Shown: positions 23,617 through 33,553 of the stretch, piece after piece
How the letters are laid out: the number at the start of each line of letters is the position of its first letter
Position numbering within the stretch: the stretch's first letter is position 1
Assembly (NCBI GenBank): GCA_043747835.1
Contig: JAYTOK010000091.1
Location: 1-64,000 of the forward strand
Direction of reading: 5' to 3'
Length of the DNA: 64,000 nt
Source of the DNA: CADEED01 sp043747835
GTDB lineage: Bacteria > Pseudomonadota > Gammaproteobacteria > Steroidobacterales > Steroidobacteraceae
Position numbers and translations under genes: made by a program
Notes under the pieces: model-generated
Seen by the model: the letters and a program-made list of their open reading frames with translations, nothing else
Told to the model about the DNA's origin: nothing
The model's database searches: none

Positions 23617-25807
23617 ACTGCACGCCGAAAATCCGCGGCTCGTTGATGAAGCCCGTCCGGTTGTTGAAGTCGATCGCGCCGACGGCAACGACCTCATCCG
23701 TGATGTTCCGTCCGAACAGCGCGGCTTCGTACTTGCCTTCGCTCCAGGTGTAGCCAGCACGCAGTCCACCTTCGAGCAACGCCTTGCCCGTGAACTCGAT
23801 GGACTCGTACAGGAAGAAGTTCACTTCACTGCGATACGTCCAGTCGGTGTACGCGAAGATCTCGCCATTGCCGACGGGGATGCCATAGCGCAGCGTGAAG
23901 TTCGCGATCCACTCCGGCGCCTGCGGCAGCGGATTCCCGTCGATCACGGCGAAGCCGCCCACGATCGGGTCGGTGACCGTGCACGCGAAGCAGGTTCCGA
24001 CCGAAATGCCGTCGTCGTTGATCTCGGTGTCGTTGTAGCTCGCACCGAGCGTGACCAACAACTTCGGAGTCAGATACGCCTCGAAGTCGAGTTCCGCGCC
24101 CTGGCCCACGGTCTCTTCCGCGTTGAGCAATCTCACCGCGTTGTTGGCGCCGCCGACCGCGGTCAGCTGCTGATCCTTCACTTCATAACGGAACACGTTG
24201 AAGTACACCTTCGCGCGTCGATCCATCAGATCGGCCTTCACGCCGAGTTCGATGGAGGTGTTGGTCTCCGGTTCGGCGACCGATTGATTGCCGAAGGCGC
24301 CGGCCGGCTGCACGCTGGCGGCGCGGAAACCTTTCGCAATGCGCACGTAAAGGTTGACGGAGTCGCTGACCGAGAACGTGCCGGCGAGATCCCAGCTCAC
24401 GTTGCTGTCGCTCAACGACGCGCTGGTGGGCAGCGTGGGATCCGGAAACGTGAACCCTTCGGGCGTGCCGGTGACGAAATCCTTCTCGTCATTCGTATAG
24501 CGAACGCCGCCGCGCAACTCGAGAGCCGACGTCACGTCGTAAGTTACCGAACCGAACACCGCCCACGCCGTGTTGGTCTGATTCGCGCGCAGGTACTGGT
24601 TCTGCGCGCCGCCGCCCAGGCTGTCGTACGAGAAGAACTCGGTGTCGTAGTCCTCATCGAAGTAGTACACGCCGGCCTGCCAGTTGAGCGAGCCGTCGAG
24701 CTGCGATTCGAGTCTGACTTCCTGCGTGAGCTGATCGAGCGTCGGGATCGCGTCCGCGGTCTCGCTCGGGAAGGGGATGAAGCCCGGTCCGTTCGGCAAC
24801 GCGCAGAATCCGCACCCGAAGCCACCATCGATATCGCCGCGACTGTATGCGTCCATCGATTCGTAGCCGGTGATCGAATACAACGCGAGATCGCCGAAGT
24901 CCCAGCGCAGCCGGACGCTGCCGCCCAGGATGTTCAGCTCCTGCCGGTTCTGGCCGTCGGCGAAGATCGGACTGTCCACATCGAAGCCATCGACCAGATC
25001 GTTGCTGCCGGATTCGATGATGTTCGCGCGGAACAGGCGCGCGGTGCCGTCGAGATTGCGCATGTGCGCGTTGAACAACGCGCTGAAGGTTTCGCCAGGT
25101 TCGTAAAGCACCTGCACGCGCGCGGCGCGATCGTCGTAACCCTCGTAGATGTCGTCTTCATCGGTGAGCGCGTTGCCGACGTAGTCGTCGCGATGTTGGT
25201 AGAGCCCCGACACGCGGGCCGACCAGCCTTCGCCGAGCGGCAGGTTGATCGCGCCTTCGACGTTCGCGGTGTTGTAAGTCGCATCCGAGACGTTGAAGTA
25301 GCCGCCGAAGTCAGCCTCGGGCTTCACCGAGTCGAACTTCACGACGCCGCCGGGCGTGTTGCGGCCGAACAAGGTGCCCTGCGGTCCGCGCAGCACTTCG
25401 ATCTGATCGAGATCGAAGATCGGAAAGCCCTTGAGGATCGGATTTTCCTGCACGACATCGTCGTAGATGAGCGAGACAGGTTGCGACGCGTTCAGGCGGA
25501 AGTCGCCGTTGCCGTAGCCGCGGATGTAGAAGCGCGGGAAGGCGCGGCCGAACGACGATTCGACGTTGAGGCTCGGAATGCGCGCGGCCAGCAGACGCAC
25601 GTCCTGGCCTCCGGTGGATAGGACGTCGAGATCCTCGCCGCTGACCGTCGACACCGAGTTCGGGACGTCGCGGATGTTCTCGGAGCGGCGTTCGGAAGTG
25701 ACGAGGACTTCTTCGAGTTGGCCTTCTTGTTCCTGCGCGAACGCGACAGTCGTCAATGCGCCGCACAGCGGCAGAATCCATTTGAGTTTGTTCATGCCGG
25801 GAAGCAT
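23600..25807 (-). CDS. TonB-dependent receptor
   Basis: A 735-residue outer-membrane receptor. A signal peptide ends at TTVAFAQE; the TonB-box/plug start follows (LEEVLVTSERRSENIRDVPN), then plug motifs FYIRGYGNGDFR and IEVLRGPQGTLFGRNTPGG. The barrel ends in GVQFKAKF. This is the FyuA/ferric-siderophore-like style also common in receptors for plant or vitamin ligands. The start at 25807 is set by GGAGG five bases upstream; the first barrel strands confirm the frame. No transport or sensor genes flank it, so the ligand cannot be inferred. Confidence 0.93.
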   Translation of the reverse strand: MLPGMNKLKWILPLCGALTTVAFAQEQEGQLEEVLVTSERRSENIRDVPNSVSTVSGEDLDVLSTGGQDVRLLAARIPSLNVESSFGRAFPRFYIRGYGNGDFRLNASQPVSLIYDDVVQENPILKGFPIFDLDQIEVLRGPQGTLFGRNTPGGVVKFDSVKPEADFGGYFNVSDATYNTANVEGAINLPLGEGWSARVSGLYQHRDDYVGNALTDEDDIYEGYDDRAARVQVLYEPGETFSALFNAHMRNLDGTARLFRANIIESGSNDLVDGFDVDSPIFADGQNRQELNILGGSVRLRWDFGDLALYSITGYESMDAYSRGDIDGGFGCGFCALPNGPGFIPFPSETADAIPTLDQLTQEVRLESQLDGSLNWQAGVYYFDEDYDTEFFSYDSLGGGAQNQYLRANQTNTAWAVFGSVTYDVTSALELRGGVRYTNDEKDFVTGTPEGFTFPDPTLPTSASLSDSNVSWDLAGTFSVSDSVNLYVRIAKGFRAASVQPAGAFGNQSVAEPETNTSIELGVKADLMDRRAKVYFNVFRYEVKDQQLTAVGGANNAVRLLNAEETVGQGAELDFEAYLTPKLLVTLGASYNDTEINDDGISVGTCFACTVTDPIVGGFAVIDGNPLPQAPEWIANFTLRYGIPVGNGEIFAYTDWTYRSEVNFFLYESIEFTGKALLEGGLRAGYTWSEGKYEAALFGRNITDEVVAVGAIDFNNRTGFINEPRIFGVQFKAKF

Positions 25808-25958
25808 ACATTCCTCCGGCGGAAAGCTGTCACCTCGGGGAGCGCACCAACGTGGATCGCACTGCGCAAAAATGCACGACAACGAGACGATGGTTTGACG
25901 ACGTGTCACGCACGAGAGCACTCTGGCTCGTGGCGCCAACGATGATTGGGGAGATTGT

Positions 25959-26360
25959 ATGAAAGCGTTCTATTGGATTTCTCTCGCGAGTGTGCTGATG
26001 CTGGCGGGATGCTCCGCACCGCAGACGCAATCCTGTGGGCCGAGACAGCTCAGTACTCGGGTGTCAGTCACGAACATCGGCACCGCCGCCCGCAAATTCG
26101 AGGTGACGGCGTCTGGCTTCACCCCGAACTCGCAAGCGCGCTTGTCGATCGACAATTTTCCAAAGCGTGGCGAGATCCGGGAGGCGGTGACGATCGACGC
26201 GAGCGGCAAGCTGTTCTGGACAATCGATGCGCCATTGATGCTGGCCACTGACCCCGATTTCGAACCCGACGCGGAGGTGCGCACCACGTTGGCCGAGGTT
26301 CAAAGCCAGTGTTTCGGCCTGACGATGATGAAGGAGCGTGCATTCGGGAGGATCGTCTAG
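25959..26360 (+). CDS. Small lipoprotein of unknown function
   Basis: A 133-residue protein with a lipoprotein signal (SLASVLMLAGC, Cys at residue 18). The mature part begins with a Ser/Thr/Gln stretch and then looks like a single beta-sandwich domain: RVSVTNIGTAARKFEVTASG, then ARLSIDNFPKRG and ASGKLFWTIDAP. Two further cysteines (C26 and one near residue 119) could form a disulfide. I do not recognise the family. It stands alone between the TonB receptor (divergent) and the transglycosylase gene 87 bp downstream. It is probably outer-membrane or periplasmic. Confidence 0.7.
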   Translation: MKAFYWISLASVLMLAGCSAPQTQSCGPRQLSTRVSVTNIGTAARKFEVTASGFTPNSQARLSIDNFPKRGEIREAVTIDASGKLFWTIDAPLMLATDPDFEPDAEVRTTLAEVQSQCFGLTMMKERAFGRIV

Positions 26361-26447
26361 GGGTTCATGAGTGTGAATACGGTCACCGACCGCGGGTGCG
26401 TATCGGCTTAACTTCAAGTCACTCCGATCTCCCCGCGGGCGCGCCGA

Positions 26448-27512
26448 GTGAAACCCTTAGCAACGAAGCTGATGTCGTCGTTCGTGCTCGCTGCGTGCCT
26501 TCTCGCGGTGCAGCCTGCGGTCGCGAGCTCGGATTACCTCGCCCGTGCGGACGTCCGCTCGTTCATCGAATCGATGATCGAAGAACACGGCATCGCGATT
26601 TCGGACCTCGAGCGGATCCTCGGCGCTGTCAGTTACTCGCCCGCAGCCGTACGCCTGATCGGCCCGGCCCCGAGCTCCGCTCCGTCGCCGGCTCGTTCGT
26701 ACACACGCTATCGCGCGAAATTCCTGACACCGGCACTGATTGCTGAAGGCTCTCGCTTCTGGTCGCTGCACGCCGAAGACCTGGCGCGCGCCGAAGCGGA
26801 GTTCGGCGTCCCGGCCGAGGTGATCCTGGGAATCCTCGGAGTCGAGACCGCGTACGGCCGCAACACGGGCTCCTTCCGCGCCATCGACGCGATCGCGACG
26901 ATCGCGTTCGACGGCGAGCGCCGCCAGGACTACTTCCGTGATGAATTGAAAGAACTGCTGCTGCTGGCGCGCGACACCGGCATCGATCCGCTCGTCATCA
27001 AAGGCTCCTATGCGGGGGCGATGGGTTTGCCGCAGTTCATGCCTTCGAGCTACCGCCGCTACGCGGTGGATTACGACGGTGACGGCGCCATCGACCTGGT
27101 AGGCAGCCCGGCCGATGCGATCGGCAGCATCGCGAGCTACATGAAAGCGTTTGGCTGGGTGACGGGCGAACCGCCGACCGCGCCGGTTCGCCTGGCGTTG
27201 GGCACCGAGACGGAGTTCGTCAGCGGACTCGAGCGCGTCCACGACGTGATGGAAGTGCAGGGCAAGGGCGTCGTGTTCTCGGGGCAGGATCCGCCGGCCG
27301 GAATGTGTTCCATCTTCGAACTACCCACGCCGGGCAAGCCGTCGAAGTTCGTGGCGGGATTCACCAACTTCGAAGTCGTCACTCGCTACAACCGCTCGAC
27401 GTTCTACGCTTCCGCGGTGCTGGAGCTCGCGGACGCCATTTATCAGGTTAGCGGGAAGTCTTCGCGAGAGCACCCGCGATCACCGTCGGGTGCCAACGGC
27501 GCGGCTCCGTGA
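26448..27512 (+). CDS. MltB-type lytic murein transglycosylase
   Basis: A 354-residue secreted murein transglycosylase. After a signal peptide (LAACLLAVQPAVAS) comes an N-terminal helical region with RADVRSFIESMIEEHGI. The catalytic Glu lies in VILGILGVETAYGRNTG, and the family segments GSYAGAMGLPQFMPSSYRRY and DYDGDGAIDLVGSPADAIGS follow. It cleaves peptidoglycan glycan strands without hydrolysis, producing anhydro-muropeptides. The GTG start lacks a strong ribosome site. The C terminus overlaps the convergent small-protein gene by 65 bp, and the last dozen residues have no family character. Confidence 0.92.
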   Translation: MKPLATKLMSSFVLAACLLAVQPAVASSDYLARADVRSFIESMIEEHGIAISDLERILGAVSYSPAAVRLIGPAPSSAPSPARSYTRYRAKFLTPALIAEGSRFWSLHAEDLARAEAEFGVPAEVILGILGVETAYGRNTGSFRAIDAIATIAFDGERRQDYFRDELKELLLLARDTGIDPLVIKGSYAGAMGLPQFMPSSYRRYAVDYDGDGAIDLVGSPADAIGSIASYMKAFGWVTGEPPTAPVRLALGTETEFVSGLERVHDVMEVQGKGVVFSGQDPPAGMCSIFELPTPGKPSKFVAGFTNFEVVTRYNRSTFYASAVLELADAIYQVSGKSSREHPRSPSGANGAAP

Positions 27513-27651
27513 AATACGGCGCGCGCTCCGAACTCAGGCGGGGCGTCGGCTCCGCGAGCAGATAGCGGTCGCCGAGCCACTTCACGGCACCCTGCAACGC
27601 GTTGCGGTAGTCGTGCAGCGGCATCTTCGTGTTCAATTCGTTGCGTTTCAT
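27448..27651 (-). CDS. Small conserved-looking protein, copy 2 (HDYRxALQGA family)
   Basis: A 67-residue protein sharing HDYRNALQGAVKWLGDRYLL and the next AEP with the small gene at 5879-6058; the flanks differ. The ATG at 27651 has GGAG seven bases upstream, the same spacing as in copy 1. The tail contains SERAPYFTEPRRWHPTVIAG. No signal peptide or membrane segment is seen. It overlaps the end of the transglycosylase gene on the opposite strand. Retention of the core with divergent ends suggests a real family with an unknown role, perhaps peptide- or protein-binding. Confidence 0.7.
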   Translation of the reverse strand: MKRNELNTKMPLHDYRNALQGAVKWLGDRYLLAEPTPRLSSERAPYFTEPRRWHPTVIAGALAKTSR

Positions 27652-27786
27652 GTCGGTCTCCAGCGGTTCCCCGAGCGTCATCCTGGCTTCTCGTGAGTCG
27701 CCTGACATCGCCCGATGGTTCGACCTACGAGTCCTCAAACAGTACGGATGCAACTATCCCTAAAGAGCGATGAACGCAGACTGAAG

Positions 27787-29271
27787 CTATTGATTGAAGA
27801 ACCGCCACAAGTAGGCATTCGCGTCGAAATCGGCGATCGGCACGTCGCTGCTGGCGGCCGGCGAACGCACGCCGCCCGGCCATGAATGGCCGCCGCCGAA
27901 GACGATGTCATTGACCGCGTCGTAGTTGTCCGGCGGGTCGCTCTTGCAGAGCACGACGGGAGCGCTCGACAGCGCTGCGTTCGCGGGCGTCGCGTATCGA
28001 TAGCACGTGGTCGTCGGTGTGACGTTCTCGACGGTCGCAACGGCCTGCACGTTGTTTCGAGCGATCCAGTCCGCGATCGTGGAATCGATCGAATAGAAAT
28101 TCGTGGCGGACAGTCCCGCGCCGACGCCGCCCTGGTAAGGATAGTTGCGGTCGTTCGTCGCGTGCATGTGCAGGACGGGGATGCGGCGCGCGGGATTGCA
28201 CGAATAGTATTGATTGAGATCGCGGTCGAATTGCCCGCTCGCGCCGCCGATGGGCGCGATGCCGGCGATGCGGTCGGACAACGTGCACGCGAGCCGATGC
28301 GACATCAGGCCGCCGTTCGAAAAGCCCGTCGCGAAGACGCGCTGCGCATCGATCGGGAAATCATCGATGACATCCTGCAGGACCGCGGCGACGTAGCTCA
28401 CGTCATCGACCGCCTGCGACTGCGCAGTTCCGCAACAGGCGCCCGCGTTGAAGGTGCGGATCAGGCCCGTGCCTTCGAGATACACGATGTAGATCTGCTG
28501 CGCGTCCGCGAGCTCGTTCAACTGGCTGGTCGACGCCTGGATCATGGCGCTGCCGCCACCGCCGTGCAGCGAGAGAATCGCGGCGCGCGTGCCGCTCGCG
28601 CCGCCGGGTGCTGGAACGTAGATAGAGTACGAGCGGGTGCCCTGACCGCTGACGATGACATCGCGCGTGACGAACACCCCGCGAACCCGCACCTCCAGTT
28701 GCGCGGAGAGCGTCTGATACCGTGCCGTCAGCGTCGTGGTGCCGGCGCTGATTCCGGTGATGACGCCGCTGCTGTTGATCGAGGCGATGGCCGGCTGCGC
28801 GGAAGTCCACGTGATCAGGGTCGGGTCGAGGTAGCTCGGAAACGGATCGGCCGTGCGGTTCTTCAGCGTCGCGAAGCCCTGGATGACCTGGCCCGCGCCA
28901 ATCGTCTTCGAGGATTGCGGCTCCAGGAGGAACTGGGGATTCACGGTGAGAGCGAGGGAGAACGTGGCCGCGCCCGCGTTGTTGCTGGCAGTCACGACAT
29001 AACTCGTCGTCATCGACGCGGTCGTCGGCGTGCCGGTGATCTGGCCGCTCGTGCTGTCCATGACCAAACCACTGGGCAGGGCGGGTGAAACGCTGTATTG
29101 AGTTACCGAGCCGTTCACGCCCGGAATGAGTGGCGTGATCGCGCTGCCGATGGTGTAGATCTGAGGGCTCGAATATGTCAGCGCGCTCGGCGCCGTGGGT
29201 AGTGGCGCGGGGTTGCTCCCGCCACCGCAGGCCGAGAGTGCGAAACAGACGAGGACAGCCAGGATTCTCAT
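27787..29271 (-). CDS. Lipoprotein PHB-depolymerase/feruloyl-esterase-like hydrolase with Ig-like domains
   Basis: A 494-residue exported hydrolase. A lipobox FALSACGGG gives a lipidated Cys15. About residues 25-110 form a putative-Ig domain (YSVSPALPSGLVMDSTSGQI, then TGTP) and about 120-205 a BIG2-like domain (SINSSGVITGISAGTTTLTA). The C-terminal catalytic domain has the PHB depolymerase/LpqC pattern: AAILSLHGGGGSA, VFATGFSNGGLMSHRLAC with the nucleophile Ser, HATNDRNYPYQGG and FGGGHSWPGG with the catalytic His. It likely cleaves an ester of a polymer or plant phenolic at the cell surface. The start at 29271 is chosen for the lipobox. It is divergent from the DUF1330 gene. Confidence 0.85.
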   Translation of the reverse strand: MRILAVLVCFALSACGGGSNPAPLPTAPSALTYSSPQIYTIGSAITPLIPGVNGSVTQYSVSPALPSGLVMDSTSGQITGTPTTASMTTSYVVTASNNAGAATFSLALTVNPQFLLEPQSSKTIGAGQVIQGFATLKNRTADPFPSYLDPTLITWTSAQPAIASINSSGVITGISAGTTTLTARYQTLSAQLEVRVRGVFVTRDVIVSGQGTRSYSIYVPAPGGASGTRAAILSLHGGGGSAMIQASTSQLNELADAQQIYIVYLEGTGLIRTFNAGACCGTAQSQAVDDVSYVAAVLQDVIDDFPIDAQRVFATGFSNGGLMSHRLACTLSDRIAGIAPIGGASGQFDRDLNQYYSCNPARRIPVLHMHATNDRNYPYQGGVGAGLSATNFYSIDSTIADWIARNNVQAVATVENVTPTTTCYRYATPANAALSSAPVVLCKSDPPDNYDAVNDIVFGGGHSWPGGVRSPAASSDVPIADFDANAYLWRFFNQ

Positions 29272-29336
29272 CCAGTCACCAACGCGAGTGACCGGGAATA
29301 GTTGACCCATGCCTGCAGCGCGCCACAGGAGAAAAA

Positions 29337-29630
29337 ATGTCCAAGGCTTACTGGATCACGACATACCGCTCCGTCAACGACCCCGACGCGCTCGCCGCGT
29401 ACGCCAAACTCGCATTGCCGGCGCTGACGGCCGCGGGCGGGCGCGTGCTCGTGCGCGGCATGCCGGCTCACGTTTACGAGCTCGGCATGCAGCAGCGCGT
29501 GGTGGTTTTCGAGTTCGCCAGCGCGGAGCAGGCGGTCGCGGCGCACGACAGCCCTGCGTACAGGGAAGCGTTGCGAGTGCTGGGCAATGGCGCCGAGCGC
29601 GATCTGCGAATCGTGCCGGGCGTCGAGTGA
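29337..29630 (+). CDS. DUF1330 domain protein
   Basis: A 97-residue ferredoxin-fold protein of the DUF1330 family. It opens with SKAYWITTYRSVNDPDALAA, contains LPALTAAGGRVLVRG and ends with the VVVFEFASAEQAVAAHDSPAY segment typical of the family. GGAG lies five bases before the ATG. No catalytic role is established for the family. It ends four bases from the convergent serine-hydrolase gene and is not in an obvious operon. Confidence 0.9.
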   Translation: MSKAYWITTYRSVNDPDALAAYAKLALPALTAAGGRVLVRGMPAHVYELGMQQRVVVFEFASAEQAVAAHDSPAYREALRVLGNGAERDLRIVPGVE

Positions 29631-29634
29631 CCGG

Positions 29635-31488
29635 TTACGCCCACGTCCGGGCGCCGAAGCTCCCGAACGTCGCCAGATAGCTCGCGACGAGGATGTGCAC
29701 GAAGATGAAAGCGGCAGCAAACCAGTACGGCAGGTTCATCCGCTCCCGGGCCTTCGCGGTGAGCAGGTGCAAGGCGCCGACCAGCACGACGATCGGATAC
29801 ATCAGCGACAGGACGAAAAGACCCACGGAAACCGGCGTCACGGTTCCCAACTGCTCCAGGAAAGAACCGGCCGCTGAAAACACGAATAGATAGACGACGA
29901 ACGACACCGTCGCCAGCAATGGCCAGAGACGCAGCCACAAGCGGCCATCGGCGGTCTTCTTCCGGGCGCGGCGCGCCGCCCACACGACGAACGCGATGAA
30001 GCCGGCGATCGTCATCACGATCGCCAGGACCAGGGTCACGATTCGAGCGAACACTTTCCACGCCGGCACCCGCTGCAGCAGATCGCTGGCCACCTGCAGT
30101 CCGGGGCCAACGATCGCATCCTCGACGATCGCGATCGACGGAAGTCCGCTCCAGCGATCCACGAGCACACCGCGCGGGCCGTCGTGATCGCTGCTGGTCC
30201 AACTGGGGATGAGCGGAGAGCGATGCAGGTACTTGTCGTCGTGCGTCACCTTCAGGATGCCGGCGAGGCTCGACAGCAGCGCCAGAGTGTCGTTGCGCGG
30301 ATTGATCGGCTGGTAGTAGCCGTCGATCGCCTTGTATTTCTCCGGCAGCGGACCCGCGTTCACCTCGGGCGGAGTGGCGTCCCGCAACACGTAGTCCTTG
30401 AGAACGGTGGCGATCTCGCCGAGAGCGCCGCCGTTGCCGCTGCTGATCATCACGATATAGCCCACGCCCAGCTTCTCCGAGTACGCGAGGTGGGCGAGCG
30501 CGCCCGGCATTCCGCCATCGTGCCCGTGAAACGCGACACCCAGATTCTTGTGGCCGGTCGTGTAGTTACCGAGACCGTAGCCCGCGAGCACGCCGCCCGC
30601 GTTACCCGGCAAAGTGCCCGGCGTTTCCATGCGATCGATCGATGCGTCGGACAGGATCGGTCCCGTCGTCGTGGAGCCGCGCAACAACATGAAGTGCACG
30701 AACTTCGCCATGTCGCGCGCCGAGGAATTGATCGAGCCCGCCGGGCGGACGAGGATCTGCCAGTACTTCTGCGGACGTCCGCTCTGATACAGCGTCGCGC
30801 CGCGTTCGTCATAGAGCTGCGTCTTGAAATAGCTCGTCGACTCCATGCCGAGCGGCGTGAAGAAGGTCTGCGCGATGTAGTCTTCATATCGCTGGCCGGT
30901 GACCTTCTCGATGACATACGCGGCAACCGCCGCGCCGGAGTTGCAGTACGCGTGGCGCGTGCCCGGCGGCCAACGCGATTTGCGCGAGTCCGGGTGATAG
31001 TCGAGACCTTGTTTGATGGTCATCGTGTCCGGCGCGGCATACGCATACTCGGCGACGTGGATGTCGTCCCAGCCCGTCGTGTGCTCGAGCAGGTGCGCGA
31101 TGCGCACGGGATGCGTCTTCTCCCAGGCATTTTCGAATGCAACGTCGGGCGCGCGATCGCTCAACTTGTCGTCGAGCGAGAGCTTTCCTTCCTCGACGAG
31201 CTTGAGCACCGCGAGCGCCGCAAACATCTTCGAGACCGAGCCGATGCGGAAGAGGGTGTCTTCATTGGCCGCGCGGCCGGACTCGAGGTCCGCCTTGCCC
31301 AGGCCCGCGACCCAGTAAGGGCCTTCGCGATTGACGAGCGCGATACCCAGCGCCGGGAGCTTATTGTCCGCGACGATCTTCCCGATTTTCTGCTTGAGCT
31401 CGTCGAGCGTGTTCGGTTGCGCGTCGTCCGCGGCGAGACTCGAGCGCATGACGCCGAGGCAGATCAGCAATGCGAGGCGGACCTTCAC
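29635..31488 (-). CDS. Serine hydrolase (beta-lactamase/PBP4-like) with C-terminal membrane segments
   Basis: A 617-residue protein. The catalytic domain (about residues 25-370) has the SxxK motif in RIGSVSKMFAAL, the YxN motif in HAYCNSGAAVAAYV, and HGHDGGMPG in place of KTG, the pattern of class C beta-lactamase-related esterases and peptidases. A middle domain of unknown role is followed by four hydrophobic segments anchoring the C terminus. The GTG start at 31488 is chosen because it overlaps the S9 peptidase stop, giving a signal peptide and strong coupling. The pair probably acts in peptide or amide breakdown in the periplasm. Confidence 0.88.
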   Translation of the reverse strand: MKVRLALLICLGVMRSSLAADDAQPNTLDELKQKIGKIVADNKLPALGIALVNREGPYWVAGLGKADLESGRAANEDTLFRIGSVSKMFAALAVLKLVEEGKLSLDDKLSDRAPDVAFENAWEKTHPVRIAHLLEHTTGWDDIHVAEYAYAAPDTMTIKQGLDYHPDSRKSRWPPGTRHAYCNSGAAVAAYVIEKVTGQRYEDYIAQTFFTPLGMESTSYFKTQLYDERGATLYQSGRPQKYWQILVRPAGSINSSARDMAKFVHFMLLRGSTTTGPILSDASIDRMETPGTLPGNAGGVLAGYGLGNYTTGHKNLGVAFHGHDGGMPGALAHLAYSEKLGVGYIVMISSGNGGALGEIATVLKDYVLRDATPPEVNAGPLPEKYKAIDGYYQPINPRNDTLALLSSLAGILKVTHDDKYLHRSPLIPSWTSSDHDGPRGVLVDRWSGLPSIAIVEDAIVGPGLQVASDLLQRVPAWKVFARIVTLVLAIVMTIAGFIAFVVWAARRARKKTADGRLWLRLWPLLATVSFVVYLFVFSAAGSFLEQLGTVTPVSVGLFVLSLMYPIVVLVGALHLLTAKARERMNLPYWFAAAFIFVHILVASYLATFGSFGARTWA

Positions 31489-33491
31489 TTCGATTTCAGC
31501 GACACCGCGAGAAACGTCTCGATCTCCTGCAACACCTGCGTCCGGGTCGATGCCGACGACAGCCAATGGTCGTCTCCCTTGAGCTCGACATAGCGCACGT
31601 TCTTCTTCGCGCGCATCAGCTTCGAGTTCATGGATCGCGACTGCTCCACGGGGACGACCGTGTCTTCGACTCCATGCAGCAGGAGAACCGGGACCTTCAC
31701 GAACTCGGCCTGACGGAGCGGGGAGATCTTGCGCAGGTGATCCATGTCATCCCCGCCCATCGATTTGCCCCACCATTCCGCCGCCATCGTCTTCTTGCCG
31801 CCGCGCTGCACATTCTTGAGCATGTCCTCGGGGTCGCTCACGCCATTCACGCTCACGGCGCAGGCGTACAGTTCCGGCGTCAGCGTCGCGCCCGCGAGCG
31901 CGGCATAGCCGCCGTACGATCCGCCCATGATGCAAACCCGCTTCGGGTCGACGAATCCACCCTTCACCAGCGCGGCGAGGCCGTCTTCGACGTCCGTTTG
32001 CATGACGCCGTCGCCCCATCCCTTGCGGCCCGCGTCGAACCACTCGTAACCGTAGCCGGTCGAGCCGCGGTAGTTGGCCTGCAATACGGCATACCCGCGC
32101 GAAGCCAGGAAGCTGGCCCACCAGTTGAAGGTGAAGTCGTCGCGTGCGTGCGGTCCACCGTGGACCAGCAACACGAGCGGCAGATTTTTCGGCTCGACGT
32201 CCACGGGCAGCGTGAGGTATGCCGGGATCTGCTTGCCGTCGCGCGCGCGATATTTGATCGACTGCCGGTTGCCGAGATGCTCGGGAGCCGTCAGCTGTGG
32301 ATAGCCGCGGCCGAGCAGGCGCAGCTTCTTCGTGCCGGTGTCGTAGACGTAGTAAGCGCCGGCGTCGCTGGCTTTCTCGCCGAACACCAGGACGCGCGTG
32401 CGGTCACGCGACCAGGATCGCAGCATCATGAATCCGTCCGCGAATTCCGGCTGCAAGGCCGCGGCGATGCTCGCGAGTTCCGGATCGAAGAAATGCTGCT
32501 TCGGCAGGTCTTCCGTCCAGCGCGCCCCGACGACGCGCTGGCGCCAGGGATCCATGATCGGCGCGACATCGCTGCCGTGCGTATCCGGAACCCCTTCGAC
32601 CGGCGCCGACGCACCGGTTTTCCGATCGATCGCCAGCAGCGTGTCGCGCTGACCTTCTTTGTGCGGATTGACCGCGGCGATGCGACCGTCATCGAAAAGG
32701 CCGTAGAGAGACAACGGCCGGCCCATCTCGGACACTTCTTCGAGGATCATCCGGTCTTTGCCGTCCTCGTAGCTGAAGAGACGCCAGCGGTCCTTGTCGT
32801 CGTCGATGTCGACGCGCGCGATGATCGCGCCGGTTTCGTCGAGCATGAAGCCGCGCGTCTTGAAGTTGCCGGTGTCGATGGCCGAAGCATTCCCGGTGTC
32901 CAGGTTCACGCGATACACCGAAAGCTTCGGCATGCTGTTCATCGTGCCCAGGCCGCCCCAGGCGACCATGCGCCCGAATCCCGGGTCGCCTTCGATGGGA
33001 GCCTGCAGGTTGGTGAGCGCGGAGTTTCCGCGAGTGCCCGAGTCTTCCATGAGAAGCGTCGACTTGCCGGTGTCGAGTCGCATCACGCCCGTGCGGAACC
33101 ACTCCACGCGCGGTCCCCGGGTGGTGACGGGGAACCCGGGCGGCAGCGCGTCCCGGGCATGACCGGTAGAGCTGATGAAGTAGTAAGGCCGCTTCTCGTC
33201 CGCCCAGCCGACGCCGCGCAGGTTGTTCTTCGGTGGCGGCGCGAGCGCTGCCTCCACTTTGCCGGTGTCGAGGTCGATGATGCTGAGCGATGTCAGCTCG
33301 CGATCCGGTTCGGAGGATCGGTATTCATAACCGACCGACACCGCGACGCGTTTGCCGTCGGGCGAAAGAGCCACGGCACCGAAAGCGGGCAGTCGGCCGT
33401 AGGCCTCGGCGGGAGGTGGAGTTGCAGCCTGGGCGGATGCGCCGGCGCAGGTTAGGGCAATGGCGGCCGCCAACAGTTGGACGATGCGCAT
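31485..33491 (-). CDS. S9-family peptidase (prolyl oligopeptidase/acylaminoacyl type)
   Basis: A 668-residue secreted serine peptidase. A signal peptide (AAAIALTCAGASAQAA) and an N-terminal propeller (about 30-400) precede the alpha/beta hydrolase domain. The triad is Ser in CIMGGSYGGYAALAG, Asp in LLHGVEDTVVP and His in LKGDDHWLSS. An oxyanion segment LVHGGPHARDDF is also present. It should cut short peptides after proline or remove N-terminal residues. It is translationally coupled to the downstream beta-lactamase-like gene, so both enzymes may work on the same peptides. Confidence 0.93.
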   Translation of the reverse strand: MRIVQLLAAAIALTCAGASAQAATPPPAEAYGRLPAFGAVALSPDGKRVAVSVGYEYRSSEPDRELTSLSIIDLDTGKVEAALAPPPKNNLRGVGWADEKRPYYFISSTGHARDALPPGFPVTTRGPRVEWFRTGVMRLDTGKSTLLMEDSGTRGNSALTNLQAPIEGDPGFGRMVAWGGLGTMNSMPKLSVYRVNLDTGNASAIDTGNFKTRGFMLDETGAIIARVDIDDDKDRWRLFSYEDGKDRMILEEVSEMGRPLSLYGLFDDGRIAAVNPHKEGQRDTLLAIDRKTGASAPVEGVPDTHGSDVAPIMDPWRQRVVGARWTEDLPKQHFFDPELASIAAALQPEFADGFMMLRSWSRDRTRVLVFGEKASDAGAYYVYDTGTKKLRLLGRGYPQLTAPEHLGNRQSIKYRARDGKQIPAYLTLPVDVEPKNLPLVLLVHGGPHARDDFTFNWWASFLASRGYAVLQANYRGSTGYGYEWFDAGRKGWGDGVMQTDVEDGLAALVKGGFVDPKRVCIMGGSYGGYAALAGATLTPELYACAVSVNGVSDPEDMLKNVQRGGKKTMAAEWWGKSMGGDDMDHLRKISPLRQAEFVKVPVLLLHGVEDTVVPVEQSRSMNSKLMRAKKNVRYVELKGDDHWLSSASTRTQVLQEIETFLAVSLKSK

Positions 33492-33553
33492 GAGTTCCTC
33501 CCTCTAGATCGACGCGGAGTGTAACAGTCACGGAGTTGAGCGAAGATAGGGGA